NCBI GenBank assembly: GCA_045627525.1
Contig: JAZQNW010000011.1
Coordinates: forward strand, 1 to 64,000
Source: CAG-877 sp045627525
GTDB lineage: Bacteria > Bacillota_I > Bacilli_A > RF39 > UBA660
Direction of reading: 5' to 3'
DNA length: 64,000 bases
The notes under the pieces are model-generated. The model was not told the DNA's origin and did no database searches. It saw only the letters and a program-made list of their open reading frames with translations. Shown here one piece after another: positions 1-8,415 of the stretch. Positions within the stretch are counted from its first letter, which is position 1; each line of letters starts with the position of its first letter. The translations under genes and the position numbers were made by a program.

Positions 1-1041
1 TTTTTTAATAAGAATAGTCATGATAAGAAATTATATAATCCTTACAATATAGAAAAATATAATTTTAGTGGTAATTATGATAAATATGATATTTATAAGA
101 ATAATAAAGCCTTTACTGTTAGTTATCCTAGTGAATTGCATTTATATGATAAAAATCATACATCATTACAATTAAGTGATAATTATAATGTTTTAGATAA
201 AAAAATAAGCGCTGTTATTACTATAGATGAAACAACTTTATCTAATTATATTAATATGTCTAAAGCTTCAATTATGGTAGATTTAAATGATGAAGCTTAT
301 GATGAAGTTAAATTTAATGATATTGTTTATGAGAAAAAATATAATAATAAGAATTATGCTTTTTTAAATTATTTTATATTAAAAGATAAAAAAATTGTTA
401 ATAAATATTATATTGGAGTGGAAATAGAATCAAATATGATTATGACAATTTCATTAGAATCTAATTATTTAATAGATTATGAAGTAATTGGAAGAATGAT
501 TGATTATAATTTAAAAAAAGACTTTTCTAAAAATTTATTAGATAAAAATGGTAAGGGAACTATTTCTATTAATGAGTATGAAAAATATGATGCTGGTTAT
601 AATCTTAATTTAAATATACCTAATGGTTATAAGGAAATTTCTTCTGATGTTAGTATAGTTGAAATAGAAAAAGAAAACATAGAAAGTAGTGAGAGTGTAA
701 ATTTAACATTAAATCACAATATGTCAGGAAGTATTTATGAAAAATGTATGAGTAGTGAGAAAGCTTTTAAAAGTATTATAGAGGGAGATAAATATAAAAA
801 TAATTATTTAACTACTGGAATTTTAAATGAAACAATTAATGGCAAAGCATTTACTTTTTATATTTCAAGTTATGATTTCAATGATGATAATGGTAATTTT
901 TTATTTAAACAGTATTATGCTAGTGTTTTTTATAAATTAGATGATAATACTTATTTTGAAATGGATATTAGTAATAAAAATTTATCTATAGATGTAAACC
1001 TCATTAGTCAATTTACTGATTTTGAAGTAGAGGTGTATTAA
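1..1041 (+). CDS. Hypothetical protein, 5' partial
   Basis: The frame is open from the first base of the window, so the N-terminus lies upstream and the TTG at 136 is not a credible start. At least 346 residues are visible, rich in Asn, Lys, Tyr and Ile, with no membrane helix in the visible part. Two similar segments can be seen (about residues 38-180 and 195-346), each with a predicted beta-rich pattern of the kind AFTVSYPSEL and YNLNLNIPNGY. Genes at 3740 and 4338 have the same general pattern, so it may belong to a local paralogous set of extracytoplasmic proteins. It ends one base before the next gene. Function unknown. Confidence 0.75.
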   Translation, partial: FFNKNSHDKKLYNPYNIEKYNFSGNYDKYDIYKNNKAFTVSYPSELHLYDKNHTSLQLSDNYNVLDKKISAVITIDETTLSNYINMSKASIMVDLNDEAYDEVKFNDIVYEKKYNNKNYAFLNYFILKDKKIVNKYYIGVEIESNMIMTISLESNYLIDYEVIGRMIDYNLKKDFSKNLLDKNGKGTISINEYEKYDAGYNLNLNIPNGYKEISSDVSIVEIEKENIESSESVNLTLNHNMSGSIYEKCMSSEKAFKSIIEGDKYKNNYLTTGILNETINGKAFTFYISSYDFNDDNGNFLFKQYYASVFYKLDDNTYFEMDISNKNLSIDVNLISQFTDFEVEVY

Positions 1042-1042
1042 C

Positions 1043-2086
1043 ATGAATCGTATTAAGAATATAAAATTAACTAATACAGATACTGTAATTATATGTTTAA
1101 TTATTTTAGGCACGATGTTTTTAATTATTGGAATAATAAATAATAATACTAATTATCTATCAATAAATTCTTTAGATGATGAAAAGTTTTCAGAAAAGTC
1201 AGATTTAGATTTTAGTGCTGTAGATTTTAGTAATTATAATTTTTCTGATTATGATAATACCAAATCTGGATTTGAAAAACTTGTTTCTAATATATTAACT
1301 TCTAAAAATAATGAAGCTATTAATTACTGTAATAATAAAATATATACAGATTTAAGTAATAATGTTAATAAAAAGATAGATTTATCTTATAGTTATTTAT
1401 GTAATTTAGATGTTGATTATTTTACAGATTTAAGTGAAGTAATTGCTAAGTTTTATGATGATTTAGGTATTAACCATAGTATTGTTGATGCTTATATAAT
1501 TGAAAACATGTCTTTTAATTCTTATGCTAATTATACAACTGTTAAAATAGGAAAATCTTCTCAATATACGGCTTATTTATCAAGAATAGCTTTTAATCCT
1601 AGATCATTTAGTGATGTTGATAGATTAAAAAGTTCATACGTTAGGGATGTTGATGCTGGATTTCATCCTAAGGGAACTACAGTCGAAGATATAGTTGTTC
1701 ATGAAACTGCTCATGCTCTTAATTTTTACGTTGAGGCAAAATTATTAGGAATTGATAATTTAGAAGTATCTAATAATGAATCAATTTATCAGGAATTAAT
1801 TTATAAAATGTTTACTGAACAAAGTTATTCTAAAGATTTAACTTTGAGAGCTGAAAAAAATTTAAATCATGAATATGTTCAAAATGGGGTGCCGTTAAAA
1901 AGTGATTTGGAATTTAGAAAATCAATTAGTACATATGCTACTTATGAGTCTAAGGGTCTTATTTATTATGCTGAGACTTTTGCTGAGGCGATGACTGATT
2001 ATGCGGCAAATGGTGATAATGCTACAGATCTATCTATTGAAATGCATAGATTATTACTAGAGGATCTAGCAAAGTTAGGAGTTTAA
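1043..2086 (+). CDS. Membrane-anchored HExxH metallopeptidase-like protein
   Basis: A 347-residue protein with one N-terminal membrane helix (about residues 14-32) and an extracytoplasmic body. HETAH at about residues 220-224 is a zincin zinc-binding motif. AETFAEAMTDY near residue 310 supplies a plausible third ligand (Glu) in the EFFAEA-like context of gluzincins such as the lethal-factor family. All expected metal ligands appear present, so activity is plausible. The substrate is unknown. GAGGTG lies before the ATG, and the gene is separated from both neighbours by a single base, so it is co-transcribed with the pseudoprotease gene downstream. The family assignment is inferred from motifs only. 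Confidence 0.7.
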   Translation: MNRIKNIKLTNTDTVIICLIILGTMFLIIGIINNNTNYLSINSLDDEKFSEKSDLDFSAVDFSNYNFSDYDNTKSGFEKLVSNILTSKNNEAINYCNNKIYTDLSNNVNKKIDLSYSYLCNLDVDYFTDLSEVIAKFYDDLGINHSIVDAYIIENMSFNSYANYTTVKIGKSSQYTAYLSRIAFNPRSFSDVDRLKSSYVRDVDAGFHPKGTTVEDIVVHETAHALNFYVEAKLLGIDNLEVSNNESIYQELIYKMFTEQSYSKDLTLRAEKNLNHEYVQNGVPLKSDLEFRKSISTYATYESKGLIYYAETFAEAMTDYAANGDNATDLSIEMHRLLLEDLAKLGV

Positions 2087-2087
2087 A

Positions 2088-3740
2088 ATGAAGAACAAAA
2101 TATTATATAGTACTTTATTTGTAATAATTATTTCTATATTTATTAATGTTTTTATGGAGCAAAAGCCTTTTGTTTTTAATAGTGATATTACTTTATTAAC
2201 AGGTAATAGAGGTCAATTTTTTAATACCTTAACATCAGATGGAATTTATAATATTAGTAAAATAAATCAGAAAAAATCAAAAGAAGCACTAGAAAGTGCT
2301 AAGTCAATTGTAAAAGTTTTGAAAAAAATTAATAATTATGAAGAAATAGAAAAATATTTTCCTAGAAATGATAATCGAATTTTAGGTGAAGATGTTAATA
2401 TTAAATCTATGCAATATAATAAAAAATTAGATTTAGATGTTATGTTATCAATAATTGTTAAAAGAAATATATCTTATGATGAAATAATAGGATATGAAAT
2501 GGTTTACTCTAGTAAAGAAAGATATATTATTAGAGCTTATGCAAAAAATATTACTGGTAGTTGGGGGAGTAGTGAAATTGCTACTGACGGAATATATGAG
2601 TTGAATTTAAAATATGAAGAAGAAAGTAAGATGTTTAAAATAGATTCATTAGTACTTAGTTTTGTTAATGACATAAATGAATATTATTCTAAAGTTGATA
2701 CTGATGAGAGAAATGCTTTTAAAAATGTTAATAGTTTTAATTCAGTTGTTGATAGTTATGTTTCTTTAGGTGGAAAAGTAAATGATAATGTTTCTACAGA
2801 AGCAGATTATGTTTATCAAAAAAATAAAAATAGTGTTGTTATTATAAATGGAGTTACTGATGATGGTATTTATGTTGGAAATGAAACTGGTATAGTTATT
2901 AAACCAGGGGTAGTATTAACTTCTGCTAGTGCATTATCTAAAATGTTAAATAATGGGGCAAAAAGAGTATATGCAATAGATGCTGAAGAAAATAGTGTTT
3001 TAGTTGATGGGGTTATTTCTGTTTATTCTGAATATAATTTAGTTTTATTACATTTAAGTGAAAAAGTATTTGAAAAAATTGAGTTTAATACAACTCCTAA
3101 TTTAGACATGGGAAATACAATTTATACAATTAGTAGTACTTTAGGATTAGGGTTAGTTTCTAAATCAGGAACATATTATTCTAAATTCTCAGAAGATGAG
3201 AATATTTTAGTAACAGCTTTACCATTATCTGATGGTGATATTGGTGCTGGTATTTTTGATAGCAATGGAAAACTGATAGGTATTAATACATATATCCAAT
3301 CTTCAAATAATTTTGATACTTCAGCTGTTAATTATGCTTATGATTCTTCATTAATAAAAAGTATAATTCAATATTTACCTATTAATTATAGTGATATAAA
3401 ATATACAAAAATGGATAAATTTGTTGAAAATGATAAAATAGATTTTATTAATAGAGTAAAAAGTAAGAAATGGAAAAAATATAAATCACAATTTGATTTG
3501 CAAAATAATTTTCCTGTTAATTTGTATAGTGCATATGAATCCAAAAATAATATTATTGTTCGTTATAAAAATATGAATCAAGATTATTTGAGTAATGATG
3601 ATATTATTATGGCATATGAAGAAAATTTGATTTCTAGAGGTTATACTAAATTGAAAAGTCATGTCTATACAAAAAAACATACTATAGTAAAAATTAGTAA
3701 TAAATTTGGTTATATTATTTTGAGGGTGGAGGAATTATAG
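2088..3740 (+). CDS. Membrane-anchored HtrA-like serine protease homologue, catalytically dead
   Basis: A 550-residue protein with an N-terminal membrane anchor (about residues 5-22). Residues about 245-425 follow the trypsin/HtrA fold order: SVVIING, GIVIKPGVVLTSASAL, YSEYNLVLLHL, and GAGIFDSNGKLIGINTY near the end. In active HtrA the equivalent sites are TNNHVV (His), TDLALL (Asp) and GNSGGP (Ser). Here they read TSASAL, EYNLVLL and GDIGAG, so all three catalytic residues are replaced. It is probably a binding or scaffold module outside the membrane. No PDZ domain was recognised. Its stop overlaps the next gene's GTG start by one base. Confidence 0.72.
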   Translation: MKNKILYSTLFVIIISIFINVFMEQKPFVFNSDITLLTGNRGQFFNTLTSDGIYNISKINQKKSKEALESAKSIVKVLKKINNYEEIEKYFPRNDNRILGEDVNIKSMQYNKKLDLDVMLSIIVKRNISYDEIIGYEMVYSSKERYIIRAYAKNITGSWGSSEIATDGIYELNLKYEEESKMFKIDSLVLSFVNDINEYYSKVDTDERNAFKNVNSFNSVVDSYVSLGGKVNDNVSTEADYVYQKNKNSVVIINGVTDDGIYVGNETGIVIKPGVVLTSASALSKMLNNGAKRVYAIDAEENSVLVDGVISVYSEYNLVLLHLSEKVFEKIEFNTTPNLDMGNTIYTISSTLGLGLVSKSGTYYSKFSEDENILVTALPLSDGDIGAGIFDSNGKLIGINTYIQSSNNFDTSAVNYAYDSSLIKSIIQYLPINYSDIKYTKMDKFVENDKIDFINRVKSKKWKKYKSQFDLQNNFPVNLYSAYESKNNIIVRYKNMNQDYLSNDDIIMAYEENLISRGYTKLKSHVYTKKHTIVKISNKFGYIILRVEEL

Positions 3741-4357
3741 TGAAAAAGAATCGTAAAAAAGATGATATTGAATCATTAGAAGATGATAATAATTTAAAAG
3801 TTACTGAAAGAAAGAGTATAGATGATGAAAAAAATCAAAAAATAAAAAGAATAACAATAGTATTGTTTTTAGTATTAATAACTATTTTAATACTTAGTTA
3901 TATCTTTGTTTTTAGTAAAACTAGGATTCTTAAATATGCTGATAAAAATTATTTATTTAAATATGATAGCAATTTTAAAGTTAAAAAGGAAAAAATGTCA
4001 TATAATTTAGTTTCTAAAGATGGTTCAACAACAATAACAGTAAAAATTTTAAAAAGAGATGAAGTATATAAAAGTGAATCAGATGAAGCTGTTTCTAGTA
4101 CTTTAGCTAGTCAGATAATGAATGATTTAAAAGGTTATTTATTAACTTATAATGAATGTGGTGATCATCTATGTACAATGCTATATGAAAATAAAAAGAA
4201 TGAAGAACAAATAGAATTGAATATTGAATATAGAGATGATATTGTAGTTATCTATATGTATCATTCATCTAATAAGCAATTTGATATTTATGAAGAATCA
4301 TTTAAAATAGTTGTTAATTCATTTGTGGAGGTTCAAAATGAAAAAAAAGAAAAATAA
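3740..4357 (+). CDS. Single-pass membrane protein, hypothetical
   Basis: A 205-residue protein with a charged, Lys/Asp/Glu-rich cytoplasmic N-terminus of about 40 residues, one membrane helix (about 43-63) and a predicted beta-rich outer domain containing two Cys separated by four residues (ECGDHLC). The GTG start shares one base with the preceding stop, and GGAGG lies upstream, which indicates translational coupling. The outer domain starts YLFKYDSNFKVKKE, a pattern like the proteins encoded at 1-1041 and 4338-4847, suggesting a duplicated family. Function unknown. Confidence 0.7.
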   Translation: MKKNRKKDDIESLEDDNNLKVTERKSIDDEKNQKIKRITIVLFLVLITILILSYIFVFSKTRILKYADKNYLFKYDSNFKVKKEKMSYNLVSKDGSTTITVKILKRDEVYKSESDEAVSSTLASQIMNDLKGYLLTYNECGDHLCTMLYENKKNEEQIELNIEYRDDIVVIYMYHSSNKQFDIYEESFKIVVNSFVEVQNEKKEK

Positions 4358-4847
4358 CAAGTTAAAAAAATTATCTTTGTTATATCTTTTTTTATCATTG
4401 TTATTTATTGTACTTTTTTGCTTTTTATTGTTTTCTTTTAAATATGAAAAAGTGAAATTAAAAGATTGTAGTTTTAATGTTTATAAAGATTACAATTATA
4501 CTTTTAATAAAAAGTATAGTTCTTTAGATAACAGTAATTTTAAATATTCAGCTATTTTTGTCTCTAATAATTCTTATAGTGATATGATAGATTATGCTAA
4601 GGATTTTATAATTAATGGTAAAGTTATTGATACTGAAGTTAATTCATTTTATATTAATGGTTATCAAAGTTTTGTTATTAATAAGAATCTTTATTATATA
4701 GATAATAATGATAATACTAATTTTTATATAATACTTGTTAATCTTAATGATAGTGTTTTGGTATATTCTTTTGAAGTTCCTAATAGAAATCATAATAGAG
4801 TATATAAAAATGTGTTAAAAGGGTTAAAAAAAATAAAGAAAAACTAG
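4338..4847 (+). CDS. Single-pass membrane protein, hypothetical
   Basis: A 169-residue protein with a basic N-terminus, one membrane helix (about 12-34) and an outer domain of about 130 residues rich in Asn, Tyr and Ser. The ATG at 4338 has GGAGG at 4326-4330 and overlaps the upstream gene by 20 bases. A longer reading from 4311 has no ribosome site. It is the last gene of the five-gene run and its stop lies inside a terminator hairpin. The outer domain resembles those of the other small proteins of the run in length and composition. Function unknown. Confidence 0.7.
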   Translation: MKKKKNNKLKKLSLLYLFLSLLFIVLFCFLLFSFKYEKVKLKDCSFNVYKDYNYTFNKKYSSLDNSNFKYSAIFVSNNSYSDMIDYAKDFIINGKVIDTEVNSFYINGYQSFVINKNLYYIDNNDNTNFYIILVNLNDSVLVYSFEVPNRNHNRVYKNVLKGLKKIKKN

Positions 4848-4863
4848 AAAAACTAGTTTTTTT
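4840..4863 (+). terminator. Intrinsic terminator of the 1-4847 operon
   Basis: AAAACTAG (4840-4847) pairs with CTAGTTTT (4853-4860) around a five-base loop and is followed by T residues. The stem includes the stop codon of the last gene. Confidence 0.8.
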
Positions 4864-4865
4864 GA

Positions 4866-4894
4866 TTGCAAAAAATTAGATAATATGATATAAT
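4866..4894 (+). promoter_or_regulatory. Promoter of the mraZ-like gene
   Basis: TTGCAA (4866-4871), a 17-base spacer and TATAAT (4889-4894) match a housekeeping sigma promoter. The short leader contains CCC and GGG tracts (around 4902-4915) that could pair over the Shine-Dalgarno sequence. Confidence 0.7.
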
Positions 4895-4927
4895 TTGCAT
4901 TGCCCGTAAAAAAGGGAGGTGCTTTTT

Positions 4928-5374
4928 ATGTTTGGTTCTAATGTAATTAAAGGAACTAGTTTTAACAAGTTAGATAGTAAATGTAGAATATTATTACCTA
5001 AGTTTACATATGCTGAAACAGGTGATAGTGTTGTACTTTGTCATGATGAAAAAAATAGATTTATAGATGTTTTTTCTTCTGAATATTATGAAAGTAAATT
5101 AGAAAAATATACTTCTATTGCTGATAAGACTTTAATTGCTGATAATGCTGAAAGAGTTTTGAAAATTAGAAATAAGATGCTTTCTGATTTTCAAAAAAAA
5201 TCATCAGTAGATAAAAGACGCAGAATTAATATTGGATCACGTTTAGTTGAAATGTTTGTTGAAGGAGAAACAGCTGTTATAGTTGGTATGACAAATCGTG
5301 TTAGAATTTTTGCAACAGAAAATGATTATAATCAATATATAAAAAAATTAATAAGAGAGGAAGATATTAAATGA
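4928..5374 (+). CDS. mraZ: MraZ-like SpoVT/AbrB-fold transcriptional regulator
   Basis: A 148-residue protein with the double swapped-hairpin AbrB architecture of MraZ: a first repeat with LDSKCRILLP (about residues 16-25) and a second with VDKRRRINIG, the two DxxxR signatures of the family. MraZ proteins bind DNA upstream of division and cell-wall (dcw) operons and also act on ribosomal RNA methyltransferase RsmH. The ATG at 4928 is chosen because GGGAGG sits nine bases upstream; GTG 4919 would abut that site. Unusually, rsmH and ftsL do not follow: the next gene, overlapping by four bases, is a hypothetical protein. The sequence is divergent, so the identification is by fold motifs. Confidence 0.72.
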   Translation: MFGSNVIKGTSFNKLDSKCRILLPKFTYAETGDSVVLCHDEKNRFIDVFSSEYYESKLEKYTSIADKTLIADNAERVLKIRNKMLSDFQKKSSVDKRRRINIGSRLVEMFVEGETAVIVGMTNRVRIFATENDYNQYIKKLIREEDIK

Positions 5375-5979
5375 TAAAATATAATCAAGAAGAAATGGAA
5401 ATGAACAATCCAGAATATGAATTAGTTATAAGTGAAGATAAATATAGTAAATTTTATGGAGTTAAGGATAAAGATTTAGATGATCTTTCAAGAACTGCAA
5501 AAAAAATAGAAAAAGAATCATACGAGTGGGGCCCTGTTTTTAAATCTGAAATATTTGATTGGGCTAAGGATGATGATGAATTAGCAGAAGTTTTTGAATC
5601 TTATATTGAAAATGCCAAGGATATTTTAGGAGAAGATGCTCAATATGATAGCATTATTTTAGAACCACAATTTGGTGTTTTTGTAGATCGTAATAATGAT
5701 ATTTTTAAATATATTTTAGCATTACGTATTCCAGATTTTAAATATAAAAATGGAGATTTTGAAAGTGGATCAATTAAATTTTCGGATGAAAAAAGAAGAG
5801 AAACATTTGTTACTAGCTATATAGATTTTAGAATAGGTGTAAGTATTGCTGAATCTAAGCTAGAAGGTTTGTATGATTTTGAAGATGTAGAAAAAAGTGC
5901 TTTATCAGATATACCTGTATGCAAAATAGTTAAAAGTAATCAACCTGTTAAAAATTATTGGAAAGTATCAGATAGATAA
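5371..5979 (+). CDS. Hypothetical acidic cytoplasmic protein
   Basis: A 202-residue soluble, acidic protein without membrane helices or a signal peptide. It begins with an ATGA overlap of the mraZ-like gene and GAGAGGA upstream, so the two are translationally coupled and probably functionally linked. No family was recognised. A central segment, about residues 90-140, predicts as alternating strands (DSIILEPQFGVFVDRNNDIF, then YILALRIPDF). It ends at a strong terminator, making a two-gene unit with mraZ. Confidence 0.65.
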   Translation: MIKYNQEEMEMNNPEYELVISEDKYSKFYGVKDKDLDDLSRTAKKIEKESYEWGPVFKSEIFDWAKDDDELAEVFESYIENAKDILGEDAQYDSIILEPQFGVFVDRNNDIFKYILALRIPDFKYKNGDFESGSIKFSDEKRRETFVTSYIDFRIGVSIAESKLEGLYDFEDVEKSALSDIPVCKIVKSNQPVKNYWKVSDR

Positions 5980-6007
5980 AATGATAGAAATATCATTTTA
6001 TTTTTTT
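5977..6007 (+). terminator. Intrinsic terminator after the mraZ pair
   Basis: A perfect 10-bp stem (5977-5986 with 5991-6000), GAAA tetraloop and a T run. It starts at the stop codon of the upstream gene. Confidence 0.88.
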
Positions 6008-6037
6008 GACAATTTTTAATAATAATTATTTTATTTA

Positions 6038-6046
6038 TGTTATAAT
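6038..6046 (+). promoter_or_regulatory. Extended -10 promoter of the hydrolase-murF-ddl operon
   Basis: TGT followed by TATAAT (6041-6046). TTGACA at 6006-6011 is too far upstream (29 bases) to be its -35 box, so the extended -10 probably carries recognition. Confidence 0.55.
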
Positions 6047-6063
6047 TAGTATGGAGTGATTAT

Positions 6064-6783
6064 ATGAAAATCAAGATAGATAATATTAATATCAATTACA
6101 TACAATATGGTAAAGGCCCTGATGTATTATTGTTACATGGTTGGGGTCAAAATATTCAAATGATGAAACCTATAGGTGATGGTTTATGTAGTAATCATAG
6201 GATTACGATAATAGATTTTCCTGGTTTTGGTGAATCAGATGAATTACAAAGTCCTTGGGCAATATCAGATTATACTTTATTCTTAGAAAAATTAATTAAT
6301 GAATTAAAAATAAAAAAACCTACTATTATGGGACATTCATTTGGTGGAAGAGTTGCGATTAGTTATTCTGCAGATCATCCTATTACTAAGCTTGTTTTAT
6401 TTGGTAGTCCATGTATAAGAGTTACAAAAGATTTGCCTTTATATGTAAAGATTTTGAAAAAATTAAAAACTTTACCTGGTTTAGATAAATTTGGTGAATA
6501 TATGAAAAAATATATAGGTTCACGTGATTATAAAGCTGCAAGTCCCGTAATGAGACAAACACTAGTTAATGTTGTTAATGAGGATTTGTCCTCTTGTGCT
6601 AGAAGGATTGAAGAGCCAACACTTTTAATATGGGGTGAAATGGATGATGAAGCACCTTTATCTGAAGCAAAAGAATTAGAAAAAATTATGATTGATGCTG
6701 GGCTTATTATTTTACCAGGTACACATTATGCGTATTTGGAAAATTTAGGTCAAGTTATTAATATATTAAATAATTTTATTTAG
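6064..6783 (+). CDS. Alpha/beta-fold hydrolase
   Basis: A 239-residue protein with the alpha/beta hydrolase core: oxyanion-hole HGWG near residues 25-28, nucleophile elbow GHSFGG near residues 94-99 with Ser as nucleophile, an acid residue in LLIWGEMDDEAP, and a C-terminal catalytic His in LPGTHYAYLE. All triad positions are present. The substrate cannot be predicted; ester, lactone or thioester cleavage is typical of the family. The ATG follows GGAGTGAT. It is first in an operon with a MurF-type ligase and Ddl, so a link to envelope metabolism is possible but only contextual. Confidence 0.85.
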   Translation: MKIKIDNININYIQYGKGPDVLLLHGWGQNIQMMKPIGDGLCSNHRITIIDFPGFGESDELQSPWAISDYTLFLEKLINELKIKKPTIMGHSFGGRVAISYSADHPITKLVLFGSPCIRVTKDLPLYVKILKKLKTLPGLDKFGEYMKKYIGSRDYKAASPVMRQTLVNVVNEDLSSCARRIEEPTLLIWGEMDDEAPLSEAKELEKIMIDAGLIILPGTHYAYLENLGQVINILNNFI

Positions 6784-6792
6784 GAGGATTTT

Positions 6793-8403
6793 ATGTTTGT
6801 AGCTTGTTTAGTAATTTTATCATTTATATATGTAGTTTTTTATAAATCTAAGAGATTTTTACATATGCTTCAACAAAATTTATATAATGAAAATAATAGA
6901 TATATAAAATGGATAATTAAAAATAAGAGTGTTTTTGTTGATACTGATTTGTTTATATTATTGGCTTCTTTAATTGGTTTTTTAGTGGCTTATAATATTA
7001 GTAAGGTAAGTATTTTTCTTAAAATAGTAATCATTATTTTGAATTTTTATTTAGGTTACAAGTGGAAAAAGAGAATAGTTAATGATCAAAAAAAGAAACC
7101 ATTAGTAGTTACTAAAAGAGTAAAAAGACTTATTTGTACAAATGTTATTTTGTATTCATTACCTCTGGTTTTTGGAATGATTAATTATGAAAATAAATTT
7201 GTATGGCTAATGATATTAGTGCTTTCTATTATGTCTTATTTAAATATGATAGTAGTATTTATTTGTAATATAATTAATTTTCCAATAGAAAGATTAGTAT
7301 ATTTACATTATAAACGAATGGCTCAAAGTAAACTTAAAAGTATGAGTAATTTAAAAATTATTGGCATTACTGGTAGTTATGGTAAAACTAGTAGTAAAAA
7401 TATTTTAAGTGAAATACTTAATATTAAATATAATTGTTTACCAACACCTAGAAATTTAAATACATATAATGGTTTAATTATGACTGTTAATAATAATTTA
7501 GATAAGTTTGATGATATTTTTATTGCTGAAATGGGAGCTTATGTTAAAGGGGAAATAAAAGGACTTTGTAATTTGGTTAAGCCTCATTATGGTATTTTAA
7601 CTAAGATAGGTACAGCTCATTTAGAAAGTTTTGGTAGTGAAGAAAATATTATTGAAGGAAAATTTGAACTTATTGAATCTTTACCTAAGGATGGATTTGG
7701 TATTTTAAATGGTGATGATCCAAAACAAGTTAATTATAAATTAAAAAATAAGGTAAAAATTATTTGGGTTGGTATAGATAATAAAGATGTTGATGTTAGG
7801 GCTTCTAATATTAAATGCTCTTCTAAAGGAACAACTTTTGATGTTACTTTTAAGGGTGATAATAAAAAATATAAGTTTGAAACTAAATTGTTAGGTAAAC
7901 ATAATGTATATAATATTCTTGCTGGATTAGCATGTGGACAACAATTTGGTATTACACCTGATGAATTAATATCAGCAGTGAGCATGATAAAACCTGTTGA
8001 ACATAGGTTGGAATTAAAGAAGCTAGGTAATTTTTATCAAATAGATGATGCCTATAATTCAAATCCTGATGGGGCCCAAAGAGCTGTTGAAGTTCTTAAT
8101 ATGATGGATGGAATTAAAGTTGTTGTTACTCCAGGTATGATAGAATTAGGAGATAAAGAGGAATATTACAATAAAATATTTGGTGAACAAATATCAGAAG
8201 TTGCTGATTATGCTGTTTTGATTGGCAAGAATAGAACAAAGCCAATATATGATGGATTATTAGAAAAGGGATTTGACAAAGATAAAATTATAGTATTTAA
8301 TGATGTTAGAGAGTCATTTAAATTTATAAATGGATTATGTGATGGAAAGAAAAATGTATTTGCGTTATTTGAAAATGATTTACCAGATACATATAATGAA
8401 TAG
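6793..8403 (+). CDS. murF: MurF-type Mur ligase with an N-terminal membrane domain
   Basis: A 536-residue protein. The central and C-terminal Mur ligase domains are clear: ATP-binding GITGSYGKTS (about residues 191-200), AEMGAYVKGEI, GTAHLESFGS, NGDDP, and the MurF-type DDAYNSNPDG in the C-terminal part. MurF adds D-Ala-D-Ala to UDP-MurNAc-tripeptide in the cytoplasm, and ddl, which makes that dipeptide, follows 12 bases later. The first 170 or so residues are not the usual UDP-binding domain but contain about four to five membrane helices. RBS TAGGAGG precedes the ATG. MurF is favoured over MurT because no GatD partner is adjacent and because of the ddl linkage. Confidence 0.78.
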   Translation: MFVACLVILSFIYVVFYKSKRFLHMLQQNLYNENNRYIKWIIKNKSVFVDTDLFILLASLIGFLVAYNISKVSIFLKIVIIILNFYLGYKWKKRIVNDQKKKPLVVTKRVKRLICTNVILYSLPLVFGMINYENKFVWLMILVLSIMSYLNMIVVFICNIINFPIERLVYLHYKRMAQSKLKSMSNLKIIGITGSYGKTSSKNILSEILNIKYNCLPTPRNLNTYNGLIMTVNNNLDKFDDIFIAEMGAYVKGEIKGLCNLVKPHYGILTKIGTAHLESFGSEENIIEGKFELIESLPKDGFGILNGDDPKQVNYKLKNKVKIIWVGIDNKDVDVRASNIKCSSKGTTFDVTFKGDNKKYKFETKLLGKHNVYNILAGLACGQQFGITPDELISAVSMIKPVEHRLELKKLGNFYQIDDAYNSNPDGAQRAVEVLNMMDGIKVVVTPGMIELGDKEEYYNKIFGEQISEVADYAVLIGKNRTKPIYDGLLEKGFDKDKIIVFNDVRESFKFINGLCDGKKNVFALFENDLPDTYNE

Positions 8404-8415
8404 GAGGATAATTTT

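Noticed and set aside
136..1041. TTG at 136 as the start of the first gene
   Set aside because: The frame is open from base 1 and there is no ribosome site; the gene is cut by the window edge.
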